Shown here one piece after another: positions 46,827 to 53,953 of a stretch of DNA of 64,000 nucleotides. The notes beneath the pieces were generated by a model that did no database searches, was not told where the DNA came from, and saw only the letters and a program-made list of their open reading frames with translations. Source of the stretch: Levilactobacillus zymae (lineage in GTDB: Bacteria; Bacillota; Bacilli; Lactobacillales; Lactobacillaceae); assembly GCF_032190635.1 (NCBI RefSeq), contig NZ_JAVLAS010000001.1, positions 248,001-312,000 of the forward strand, read 5' to 3'. Both the position numbers and the translations under genes were made by a program. Position 1 is the stretch's first letter. Each line of letters starts with the position of its first letter.

Positions 46827-46860
46827 AAGCGGATCTCACGGAGAGTGGGGTCCGCTTTTT
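46827..46860 (+). terminator. Terminator after htrA
   Basis: AAGCGGATC and GGTCCGCTT pair (one G-T), followed by TTT. Confidence 0.75.
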
Positions 46861-46989
46861 GCGTGGCTGGAAAAGCCGAAAATTTAGAACGGTTAGAAGC
46901 GGTGCAAGCCGGATGGGACCGTCACCACTCCGAACGAAAAAAGGGGATAGATGGGGGTAATTCAGGTCGCTAAAAAGTGACGAAAATTC

Positions 46990-47317
46990 TGTGGATAACT
47001 TGTGGATAAGTCGATTCACAAACTTGAGCGAAAAATGAGGAATGGTGGAAAACTGGGGATGGTAGCGGTTATTAAGTTATCCACAGGTTGGCAAAATTCG
47101 TGGGGATAAGTTAGGATAATTGTGAACCATATGGCTAGAAATGCTGTTATGACGGGAATTAGTCTTTGTGCGAACAAACATATGTTTTTGTGGATAACTG
47201 TGGATAAGTCGAAAACGATTGACAAATCGAAAAGAAATAGATGTGGGGGTGGGGAAATTTGCAACCCCCTATATCTGGCATTTTGGCGATTGAGCCTGTG
47301 GATAACTTTGTGAATAA
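46990..47317. other. Dense DnaA-box cluster between htrA and rlmH
   Basis: Six perfect DnaA boxes in 316 bp: TGTGGATAA at 46990, 47001, 47189, 47199 and 47297, and TTATCCACA at 47077, plus TGTGAATAA at 47309. That is more perfect boxes than either array flanking dnaA. Most face the same way and two pairs are spaced 10-11 bp (one helical turn). No gene is seen in 46862-47813. The cluster is 41 kb from oriC and may titrate or regulate DnaA. Confidence 0.75.
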
Positions 47318-47484
47318 GTCGGGCTGATTGGAAGCGGTGGGTGGTTGAGTGATGCGGGTGCGAAAGTGACCGCTCGGTGTGTGCTACTGGGATTTGAGGC
47401 GGGAATGAGTGCTGAATTCGGGGGTCAATGGGACGAAAACAGCGGAATTACCGTGGTAGTGGGACAAGGTTAACGGTAGAAAGC

Positions 47485-47532
47485 AAAAAAACGGGTGACG
47501 GCCGGTGGGATTACCGGGGTCACTCGTTTTTA
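47485..47532. terminator. Bidirectional terminator-like hairpin in the htrA-rlmH gap
   Basis: AAACGGGTGAC and GTCACTCGTTT pair around an inner CCGGT/ACCGG stem, with A and T tracts on the two sides. Confidence 0.8.
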
Positions 47533-47588
47533 ACAGGATTGAGGAAGAGAGTCGAATTACGGAACGTGGTGTGGGTCGAGTGTGGGAA

Positions 47589-47604
47589 TGTTTCATGTGA
47601 AACA
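47589..47604. promoter_or_regulatory. parS-like site upstream of rlmH
   Basis: TGTTTCATGTGAAACA is a perfect 16-bp palindrome but for the central A/T pairing and differs at one position from TGTTNCACGTGAAACA. Confidence 0.7.
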
Positions 47605-47711
47605 TCGGGGGCGAGCGGTTAACGAATTCGGGTGGAAATCCGTGATAATGGTGCTTTCAATCTACCCTGGGGGGTATCTAGAAAACAACTAATAACGGCC
47701 TTGGCGGGGAT

Positions 47712-47741
47712 TTGCCGAGATGGTGAGATTCGGGGTATAAT
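47712..47741 (+). promoter_or_regulatory. rlmH promoter
   Basis: TTGCCG (47712-47717), 18 bases, perfect TATAAT (47736-47741), about 70 bp before the rlmH start. Confidence 0.7.
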
Positions 47742-47813
47742 CAACCATAAAGTAGTCGGTTCCGAGAGCGTAGAACGTTATGCACCTGGGGATAACTGAA
47801 ATTGGAGGACGTT

Positions 47814-48293
47814 ATGAACATCAAGTTTGTGGTGGTAGGTAAGTTGAAGGAGAAGTATTTTAAGCAGGGCATTGCGGAGTACGCCAAGCGGCTTTCCCGC
47901 TTCTGTAAGTTCTCGATTGTGGAGGTTCCCGATGAGAAGGCCCCGGAGAGTCTCTCCCAGGCACAAATGGACCAGGTGATGCAGGCGGAAGGCGACCGGA
48001 TCTTAGGGAAGATTAAGGACCGCGAATACGTCTTTGCATTGGCCATTCTGGGCAAGGAACGCTCCTCGGAGGAGTTCGCCAAGGAAATTAAGGACCTGAC
48101 CACCTATGGGCACTCGGATTTAACTTTCGTGATCGGTGGCTCGTTAGGTCTGGCGCCGGAAGTTCTGAAGCGCGCGAACACGCAGATCTCCTTTGGTCGG
48201 TTCACGTTACCCCACCAGTTGATGCGGTTGGTGTTGACGGAGCAGGTGTACCGGGCGTTTATGATTAATGAGGGGTCTCCATATCACAAGTGA
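47814..48293 (+). CDS. rlmH: 23S rRNA (pseudouridine1915-N3)-methyltransferase RlmH
   Basis: 159 codons from ATG at 47814 ([16 protein letters not shown]); TTGGAGGAC precedes it, and the upstream in-frame start overlaps this RBS. RlmH methylates pseudouridine 1915 in helix 69 of 23S rRNA. SPOUT fold signatures: [17 protein letters not shown] (SAM-binding knot) and the C-terminal [13 protein letters not shown]. The final codons TAT CAC AAG TGA are the same site that SCC elements and some integrative elements use as attB. The 3' end is intact because insertion restores it, and repeats of the site follow downstream. Confidence 0.98.
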   Translation: MNIKFVVVGKLKEKYFKQGIAEYAKRLSRFCKFSIVEVPDEKAPESLSQAQMDQVMQAEGDRILGKIKDREYVFALAILGKERSSEEFAKEIKDLTTYGHSDLTFVIGGSLGLAPEVLKRANTQISFGRFTLPHQLMRLVLTEQVYRAFMINEGSPYHK

Positions 48294-48298
48294 TGCGG
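48276..48298 (+). repeat. att-like repeat 1 (rlmH 3' end)
   Basis: Core TATCACAAGTGATGCGG spans the last three codons, the stop codon of rlmH and 5 bases beyond. It is nearly the same as the staphylococcal attB core TATCATAAGTGATGCGG. A T run follows, so the site may also act in termination. Confidence 0.85.
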
Positions 48299-48336
48299 TT
48301 TTTTCAGTCAGGAACCGCTGTGTAGGGTGTTACGGG

Positions 48337-48358
48337 AGTCCGTATCACAAGTGATGCG
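48337..48358 (+). repeat. att-like repeat 2
   Basis: CCGTATCACAAGTGATGCG, 61 bp after repeat 1. It is preceded by GAACCGCTGTGTAGGGTG-TTACGGG, a segment that also precedes repeats 3 and 4 and therefore looks like the inner end of a cassette. The 60 bp between repeats 1 and 2 would be a relic cassette. Confidence 0.8.
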
Positions 48359-48468
48359 TTTGATTTTTTAAAATTATGAAAATAAACAAAAACACTTTTG
48401 TGGAAATAAATGATAGGTGTATATCTTACTAAAAATAATAGACGTTTACAGTGATGGGAGAAATACTA

Positions 48469-49236
48469 ATGAGTTCTAAGATTGTGATGCAAGATTTCAT
48501 CAAGGACTTGGCGGATCATATAAATCAATTGAGTATTGATAGTGCGCAAGGCAGCCTGGAAGTAGCAAAAAAATATCCGGTGTCACCTAATGACTATTTA
48601 CGATACGCAAAAGTAGAATTGAATGCGATTAAAGGTAAAGAATTAAGTGATGATAATGTTCGTCATGGGATAAATTGTGTTAATCATTTAAAACGCGCGG
48701 CGGATGAAATGATGAATGTTTTTTTAAACCGACTAGGTCTTCTAAAGTTAAGCAACAAGAGAAATTTAAAGTTTAAGAACAAAACTCAATTTTTTGTCGA
48801 TATAGGTGTGCTACAAAATTATTCTGCGGATAAGCTTAATACTATTAGGAATGGGATTGAACATGACTTTTCTGCACCTGATATAGAAACTATTCATTTG
48901 TATTACGACATTGTGTGGTTTGTCGTCCAAAATTTAAAATTACATTTACAGATAATGGCTAGATATGAATCTATGGAAGGTTATATCTATGGGGACATAA
49001 ATATAGCTCATAGTAAACACTTTGATTTGGAATATAACAGTGCAGAACGAGAATTTCTATTCAAAACGGAGTTAGATAATAAAGAAAAAAATGGGGAAGT
49101 AATTTTTAATTTTAATGACAAAGAGAATATGTACGCAAAAATGTTTTTAGTTTATTGGAAATTAATTGAATTTTTTGGAGATTTTGATTTGGAATCGGCT
49201 AAAGAAGATATTGTAAGAATTAGTACTATATTGTGA
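48469..49236 (+). CDS. HEPN-like protein with RxxxxH motif (putative defence protein)
   Basis: 255 codons from ATG at 48469, 8 bases after GGGAG. The protein is mainly helical and cytoplasmic. A HEPN-type bundle is suggested by LKRAADEMMNVFLNRLGLL (about 69-87), QFFVDIGVLQNYSADKLNTI and then RNGIEHDF at residues 127-134, where R127-x4-H132 fits the HEPN RNase motif. It is strongly AT-rich, unlike the core genes, and lies between att-like repeats 2 and 3 as the first gene of the cassette. HEPN proteins are common RNase effectors in phage-defence and toxin systems. The family assignment is inference. Confidence 0.6.
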   Translation: MSSKIVMQDFIKDLADHINQLSIDSAQGSLEVAKKYPVSPNDYLRYAKVELNAIKGKELSDDNVRHGINCVNHLKRAADEMMNVFLNRLGLLKLSNKRNLKFKNKTQFFVDIGVLQNYSADKLNTIRNGIEHDFSAPDIETIHLYYDIVWFVVQNLKLHLQIMARYESMEGYIYGDINIAHSKHFDLEYNSAEREFLFKTELDNKEKNGEVIFNFNDKENMYAKMFLVYWKLIEFFGDFDLESAKEDIVRISTIL

Positions 49237-49318
49237 TGTTAGGTGTTTTACATATAGTATATAAGTAAATAATGAGATTCGCTTTGTAACTTAAAATGTA
49301 GAGAATATGGAGGCGCAT

Positions 49319-49711
49319 ATGGACGTAGAAGATTTTGGGAGAAGAATAAGTATGATCGATACCCAGACTTCTAAGGCGAATGCATACGATTTGAGATGGG
49401 GACAGCACCATGATAGGTGGTGGACTGGACAGCGAGAACATTTGGGCGTGTGGTGCATGTTTCAGCCCACCGGGGGTGTTCTGGGATATCCACACAGACC
49501 CAATCATTCTGCCAGAACAATGTATATAAATTTCGGTAGGCCTGAGACCTTGGTTTGGTTAGCTGAGGCAGCGGGAGTTGATGATGATCTTTTAGACAGA
49601 GTGATAGCCAGTATTTCTAATGATTTTCCCGCTAGAACAAGATGCGGCATATTGAGACAAATAATATCGTTTGAGATGATTGCAGGTAAATTATCTCAAG
49701 TATTGGTATAA
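49319..49711 (+). CDS. Hypothetical protein, 130 aa
   Basis: 130 codons from ATG at 49319 after GGAGG with 5 bases spacing. The family is not recognised. It is rich in tryptophan and histidine in its first half (LRWGQHHDRWWTGQREHLGVW, split at residues 25-45), then has PHRPNHSARTMYINFGRPETL and a helical C-terminal part. It is codirectional with the HEPN-like gene but 82 bp away. Placed on the same cassette, it could be a partner or a separate cargo gene. Confidence 0.6.
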   Translation: MDVEDFGRRISMIDTQTSKANAYDLRWGQHHDRWWTGQREHLGVWCMFQPTGGVLGYPHRPNHSARTMYINFGRPETLVWLAEAAGVDDDLLDRVIASISNDFPARTRCGILRQIISFEMIAGKLSQVLV

Positions 49712-50011
49712 GTAAAATTATTCTTCATAGTTTGTAAACTTGATTCTGAAAAGCATATTCTATATGTACTTATTATGTGAGTAAAAAATTATAAAAGTAG
49801 AAATTTAAAGCGAACGGACAGTGGCGTTTGTCTTGTGATTCGGGATTGCGGGAGAACTGCGGGGTGACAGGGTGCTTGGTGTGACAGGGATGACAGCTAG
49901 TTGACCCGTTTTCCCGTTAGTATTTATTATAGGTTTTGCTTTATGTATTTATGTCTTACTCGCTTTTTTAGCGGGTTTTCGGGGTATTGTTGATTTGATT
50001 ATGTTTATGAA

Positions 50012-50053
50012 CAAAAATCGGCGGGGCCTTTGGGGGGCTCCGCCGATTTTTTC
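50012..50053. terminator. Strong bidirectional terminator
   Basis: AAAAATCGGCGGGGCC and GGCTCCGCCGATTTTTT form a long stem with A and T tracts. Confidence 0.85.
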
Positions 50054-50309
50054 TTGCTGTGTTATTGATACTTGGATTGGCCGTTATGCGGCCTAGGGGC
50101 CTGTCTACTAAGCACGCTGTTCCAGCTGTGCTGCTCCTTGCAAGCATGAACTAGGGGCGTTCATGCTCTTAGGTCGCTTGTTACTGAGGTTGGTAGTCTG
50201 TTTGTATCTCTTTTTGAAAGAGGTATTTTTGATGATTGTTATTAGGTGAATGGGTATTTGCTGGTAGGGAGCGTCGGTCGGCCACAAGTCGCTGCGTTCC
50301 CGTGACAAC

Positions 50310-50325
50310 TGTTTCACGTGAAACG
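50310..50325. promoter_or_regulatory. parS-like site in module 1
   Basis: TGTTTCACGTGAAACG differs from the parS consensus only at the last base. It lies between att-like repeats 2 and 3, so it may have arrived with a cassette or predate it. Confidence 0.75.
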
Positions 50326-50452
50326 TTTCGTAGCATGTTATTATTGAGTTGATCAGGATGGGTGTCTCGGAGAACGGCAGTGTATTTTATTTCTGATGTA
50401 TGATTAGAATCAGTTGTGTACAATTAGGAACCGCTGTGTCGTGTGTTACGGG

Positions 50453-50475
50453 TCTCCGTATCATAAGTGATGCGG
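50453..50475 (+). repeat. att-like repeat 3
   Basis: TCTCCGTATCATAAGTGATG followed by CGG and five T. TATCATAAGTGATGCGG is identical to the staphylococcal core. Preceded by GGAACCGCTGTGT and TGTTACGGG as in the other copies. Confidence 0.85.
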
Positions 50476-50639
50476 TTTTTGCGACCTCTCGGAATAATCG
50501 TACTGTTCGAAGCACCTTTTAGGCGCTTAGGCGAATTACTATGGAAATCAATGATTGTGCTTGGACGAGCGGCCAGATCAAAACGGCGGATCCCATTGGG
50601 GGTCCGTCGCTTTGACTTCTTCATCGATTTTTAGCTGGT

Positions 50640-51305
50640 TTACATGTTCGGGTCAAACCCGTTTCCAGTCATCACAGCGACCCGAGGCCGGTCTCCATTC
50701 GTACCGGGCTTGCTAACGCCGACGGAATCGCGAACGTCTAAAGTCGGATTCTGAATCAGGCTGACCGCGTAAGCCGCAATGCTTTGCCGGGAGACCTCGG
50801 TTCCCACGAAGGCATCGTGGCGGTGTGTCGTGGTATAACTGACCTCGTCATCGTTCGTCAGCCAGGCGGGACGAACGATGGTGTAATCCAGGTCACTGGC
50901 TTCGATGACGTCTGCCGCGGCCCGGTAGGTCTTTAAATAGTCGGGCAATGCCCGGTTATTTAGCTCGCCAAATTTGCCGGGGACCTCATCGTAGATGCCC
51001 AGTGAGGAGGTCCAGATCAGCCGTTTAACGTTTTGCTGGTCCATCACCGTCACTAAGGTTTTCGCCGCCGTGACGACATCGCCCCCTAGACTGGCGTACA
51101 CAACGTCCTGTCCCTGAATCGCTGACGTCAATTGCGCCGGATCGGTGGCATCACCGACCAGAATCTTAGCGGCTTGCAAATCGGCGGGGAGCTTTGCCCG
51201 ATTGCGCAAGAACAGGGTTAACTGAATAGTCTTGTCGCGTAACAAGGTTCGTTCCGCCCATTGAGCAATGCGACTGGTAGCACCAATAATTAAAATATTT
51301 TTCAT
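50640..51305 (-). CDS. NAD(P)H-binding atypical short-chain dehydrogenase (NmrA-like)
   Basis: 221 codons. N-terminal Rossmann fold NILIIGATSRIAQWAERTLL (GATSxIA variant of GxxGxxG), LVGDATDPAQLTSAIQGQDVV and the active-site-like region WTSSLGIYDE with TIVRPAWLT. Likely a redox sensor or quinone/flavin reductase. It lies 15 bp after the nitroreductase on the same strand, forming an operon. GC content resembles the core, unlike module 1. Confidence 0.87.
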   Translation of the reverse strand: MKNILIIGATSRIAQWAERTLLRDKTIQLTLFLRNRAKLPADLQAAKILVGDATDPAQLTSAIQGQDVVYASLGGDVVTAAKTLVTVMDQQNVKRLIWTSSLGIYDEVPGKFGELNNRALPDYLKTYRAAADVIEASDLDYTIVRPAWLTNDDEVSYTTTHRHDAFVGTEVSRQSIAAYAVSLIQNPTLDVRDSVGVSKPGTNGDRPRVAVMTGNGFDPNM

Positions 51306-51320
51306 GGTTAGACGACCTTT

Positions 51321-51971
51321 CTAGTCAGTTATGGTAAGGTAACGGTCAAGGGGCATTCGTTCGGAGCGAAACTGGTTGATTCTAGCTTGCTCATCGCGAT
51401 AGCCCAGCCCAATCCCCATCCCAAATTGGTAGTCGGCTGGGACGTTTAAAATCGTGTGTAATTGTTGCGGGTCAGCGACGAATTCCGCGGCCGGCATTGA
51501 GTCGACCCCCAGCGCCGTCGCGGCCAACATGAGCGTCTGACCGAAGGCGCCAAGGTCGTAGGCGGTCCACAGAGAGGCCTTAGCGGGCATCAAGAGGTAG
51601 GCAATGGCGGGCGCTGAAAAGAGCTGTGCCGAAGCGGTGGTCATCTGCCCGTATTGGGCCCCGAGAAACGACTGCAGGTCAGTTGACCAAGTCCGCACGT
51701 TGGACCGGCCTTGCGCGGCCATAGCGTCGCGATGAAGGGGTGGAAATTCGGAATTTCCGGAGCGCCCTGATTGCAGGGCTGCTAGGTGGGCCCGTTTGAT
51801 TTGCGTGAGGTGTTCACCGGTTGCCACCACGACCCGCCAAATTTGATCGTTGGCCCACGATGGGGTGGTCCCGGCAGCTTGTACGATTTTGGTAATCGTG
51901 TCGGTAGGTAACGGCCGTTGGCTGAACGCTCTGACTGAATGCCGATTTGCTAAAACAGTTTGAAAGTCCAT
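51321..51971 (-). CDS. Nitroreductase-family oxidoreductase, module 2
   Basis: 216 codons. FMN motif NRHSVRAFSQRPLPTD at residues 9-24, TTPSWANDQIWRVVVA, SLWTAYDLGAFGQTLMLAA and the C-terminal GLGYRDEQARINQFRSERMPLD. It is paralogous to the nitroreductase at 22466-23110, with the same domain order and length. Divergently transcribed from an HxlR regulator, whose operator-like repeats lie between the two, so regulation by that protein is likely. Follows the usual redox-stress layout. Confidence 0.9.
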   Translation of the reverse strand: MDFQTVLANRHSVRAFSQRPLPTDTITKIVQAAGTTPSWANDQIWRVVVATGEHLTQIKRAHLAALQSGRSGNSEFPPLHRDAMAAQGRSNVRTWSTDLQSFLGAQYGQMTTASAQLFSAPAIAYLLMPAKASLWTAYDLGAFGQTLMLAATALGVDSMPAAEFVADPQQLHTILNVPADYQFGMGIGLGYRDEQARINQFRSERMPLDRYLTITD

Positions 51972-52029
51972 CGTTTCATAACCTTCTTTATGACGAATTT
52001 TAGGAACGAGGCTATCATAACCGTATTAG

Positions 52030-52079
52030 TTACTTTTAGTAAGAGACCACTTTTTTGTTAGCTAGCCACTTAAAAGTAA
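52030..52079. promoter_or_regulatory. HxlR operator candidate
   Basis: TTACTTTTA (52030-52038) and TAAAAGTAA (52071-52079) are perfect inverted copies in the gap between the divergent nitroreductase and hxlR genes. Confidence 0.6.
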
Positions 52080-52118
52080 GAATTGGACAACCATAGGACT
52101 TTGAGGAGATAAAAAATC

Positions 52119-52523
52119 ATGAAGAAAGATGAGCCGATGTCGATTTGCCCGTGTGCTATTACCATTGCGATGCTGAGCAGTAAGTGGAAGATTTTGATTC
52201 TGCGTGAATTACTTAAGGGAACGTGTCGCTATCGCGATTTGCGCGAACGGGTCTTTGGTGTTAGTCAAAAAATGTTGACGCAAAGTCTAAAAGAGCTAGA
52301 AGCGGATGGGCTAGTTAGTCGGCGAATTTATCCGGAAGTGCCGCCACGGGTTGAGTATAGTCTGACGGACGATGGGAACAGTCTGCGACCCGTGATTCAG
52401 GTTCTGGATGACTGGGGCGCCCATTACGTTGCCGAAAAGGATCCTGATTATGTCGCCACCCGGTTCAATCTGGACGCACCGAAAAACAATTGGATGAAGA
52501 TTCCGTATAATGAGTCGCTTTAG
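52119..52523 (+). CDS. HxlR-family transcriptional regulator
   Basis: 134 codons. Winged helix of the HxlR type: MSICPCAITIAMLSSKWKIL (the Cys near the N-terminus is used for redox or aldehyde sensing in HypR/YodB relatives), LRELLKGTCRYRDLRERV, VSQKMLTQSLKELEADGLVSR and a wing VPPRVEYSLTDDG. The ATG follows GAGGAG. It is divergent from the nitroreductase operon and probably represses it until electrophile or disulfide stress. Confidence 0.93.
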   Translation: MKKDEPMSICPCAITIAMLSSKWKILILRELLKGTCRYRDLRERVFGVSQKMLTQSLKELEADGLVSRRIYPEVPPRVEYSLTDDGNSLRPVIQVLDDWGAHYVAEKDPDYVATRFNLDAPKNNWMKIPYNESL

Positions 52524-52565
52524 TTGCTGGTTAACAGGCATAGATGAGGCTAACTGATCTGTTAC

Positions 52566-52608
52566 TAAAAAAACGACGAGTTCCCCAGTAGAGGTGCTCG
52601 TCGTTTTA
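52566..52608. terminator. Bidirectional terminator
   Basis: AAAAAACGACGAG and CTCGTCGTTTT pair between convergent hxlR and the hydrolase. Confidence 0.88.
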
Positions 52609-52615
52609 AGTTGGA

Positions 52616-53623
52616 TTAGAGATTTTCTTTAAAGAAACTAGAGAATTTGTCGAATGGAATTTTGTCCAGCTGGTCGTACAGGTCCACGTGATCCGCGCCG
52701 GGAACGATGATCAGTTCCTTGTGATCCTTCAACCGGTGGTAGGATTCCTCCGCCATATAGCGGGAGTGGGCGTTTTCACCGGTGACAATCAGGACTGGCC
52801 GTGGGGAGATTTCATCGATGTGGGCCTGCAAATGGAAGTTGTAATAGCTCCACGGAGTCGTGGCGGTCCAACTACTCGTCGAATTGATGGACCGGGGATG
52901 GAACGCCCGTTGCTTGTAGTACTTAAAGAACGCCGTGGTGATGGGGTCGGCGTTGTCGGGGAGTTGATCGGGTAAGATGGTTGGGAATAGCAGTGGGTGG
53001 TTCTGGTCGTCAAACATCAATTCGTGGGGGCCCCGACCAGTAGTACCATTTTCGGCATCTTGCCAGCGCTGGTTGGCGAGATAGTCCTTCTCCAAGTTGC
53101 GCTGTTCGTCGGTCTTGGTGTTGCCAACACCCTTCCACATCGAATCCGACATGTCGTACATGACCGAGGTGGCCACGGCCTTGATTCGCGTGTCGATGGA
53201 CGCTGCGGTCAGGACGTGAGAGCCAAGACCACAGATGCCAATCGCCCCAATTTTTTCGCGACCAACAAAGGCCTGAATCCCAATAAAGTCAACGGCTGCG
53301 GAGAAGTCTTCCACGAAGATGTCCGGGGAGGCCACGTTACGAACCGTGCCAGAGCTTTCACCGGTGGTCGATTGATCGAAGGCCAAGGCGACAAACCCAC
53401 GTTCGGCCAGCGTCTGGGCGTAAAGTCCACTGGATTGTTCCTTTACGGCTCCGAACGGTCCGGAAATCACGATGGCCGGGTAGGTCTGCTGGTCATTAAA
53501 GTCAAGGGGGAGGTAGAGGTGGCCGGCCAGGGTAAAGCCGTACCGGTTGTTAAAGCGGACGTTATGAACGTCGATGGCGGGGTTGATCTTGAAGACGCGC
53601 GTATCGTTGGCTAATTTTGACAT
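52616..53623 (-). CDS. Alpha/beta-hydrolase (DLH/X-Pro dipeptidyl-peptidase-like fold)
   Basis: 335 codons from ATG at 53623; GAAAGGA lies 9 bases upstream. Alpha/beta fold: oxyanion region YPAIVISGPFGAVKEQSSGL (about 41-60), AFDQSTTGESSG, nucleophile-elbow-like GICGLGSHVLTAA (Cys in place of the usual Ser, as in dienelactone-hydrolase-type proteins), aspartate region ISPRPVLIVTGENAHS and late histidine GADHVDLYDQL. Likely an esterase or dienelactone-type hydrolase. It lies directly after a truncated MerR-like gene on the same strand. Confidence 0.85.
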   Translation of the reverse strand: MSKLANDTRVFKINPAIDVHNVRFNNRYGFTLAGHLYLPLDFNDQQTYPAIVISGPFGAVKEQSSGLYAQTLAERGFVALAFDQSTTGESSGTVRNVASPDIFVEDFSAAVDFIGIQAFVGREKIGAIGICGLGSHVLTAASIDTRIKAVATSVMYDMSDSMWKGVGNTKTDEQRNLEKDYLANQRWQDAENGTTGRGPHELMFDDQNHPLLFPTILPDQLPDNADPITTAFFKYYKQRAFHPRSINSTSSWTATTPWSYYNFHLQAHIDEISPRPVLIVTGENAHSRYMAEESYHRLKDHKELIIVPGADHVDLYDQLDKIPFDKFSSFFKENL

Positions 53624-53624
53624 A

Positions 53625-53870
53625 TTAGTGGGTCCTTTCATCAATCAATTGGTAACGGAGGTAGTCCAGACGGTCTAACTGGTCCTGAGCAACGTGGAGC
53701 TGGGCGAGGGTCGCTGAGCGTTCTTCGTTCAACCGTTGGGCTTGCTGTGCCCGGGGGAGCTGTAGAAATTGGGTAATCCAAGTTTTTGAAAATCCGATTT
53801 CTTGTAATGTGGTTTGCGTTTCACTAGGTGTTAGCGTATCGAACGACCTCCCTTCTATGCTAGTTATCAT
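53625..53870 (-). pseudogene. MerR-like C-terminal fragment
   Basis: 81 codons open. The segment LQEIGFSKTWITQFLQL followed by a coiled-coil-like QRLNEERSATLAQLHVAQDQ ending LDYLRYQLIDE matches the part of a MerR regulator after the DNA-binding helix-turn-helix (GFS-x-x-x-I motif, then dimer helix). The HTH itself is missing and no start codon follows the GGGAGG at about 53845, so it is probably a broken regulator. It ends 2 bp from the hydrolase start. Confidence 0.5.
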
Positions 53871-53953
53871 ACGAGGAAACGCCTATAATGTTAAATACTA
53901 ATTGTGAATGGCGAGTCATAACTTGAACACATGACTAGAAAGGGCGGATGATG

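Larger units (their letters stand above)
49712..50452. other. Non-coding stretch at the right of cassette module 1
   Basis: No gene that I can support. Contents: AT-rich start, a strong hairpin (AAAATCGGCGGGGCC / GGCTCCGCCGATTTT, 50014-50051, with T tract) that looks like a terminator, then GC-mixed sequence with two direct CATGAAC/TTCATGC-type palindromes at about 50145-50170, the parS-like site at 50310 and the right end of the module. Confidence 0.6.

Noticed and set aside
46827..47813. A second replication origin or plasmid integration in the htrA-rlmH gap
   Set aside because: DnaA boxes are abundant, but no rep gene, no AT-rich unwinding region next to them and no strand switch of genes.
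48276..48298. att-like repeats as ordinary terminators
   Set aside because: ATCAC/GTGAT and following T could fold as a weak terminator, but repeat 4 lacks a T run and the match to the rlmH end in all copies is better explained by site-specific integration.
50424..50624. Open minus-strand frame of 66 codons across att-like repeat 3
   Set aside because: It runs through the att repeat and into the inner cassette end; no good RBS and no recognisable family.
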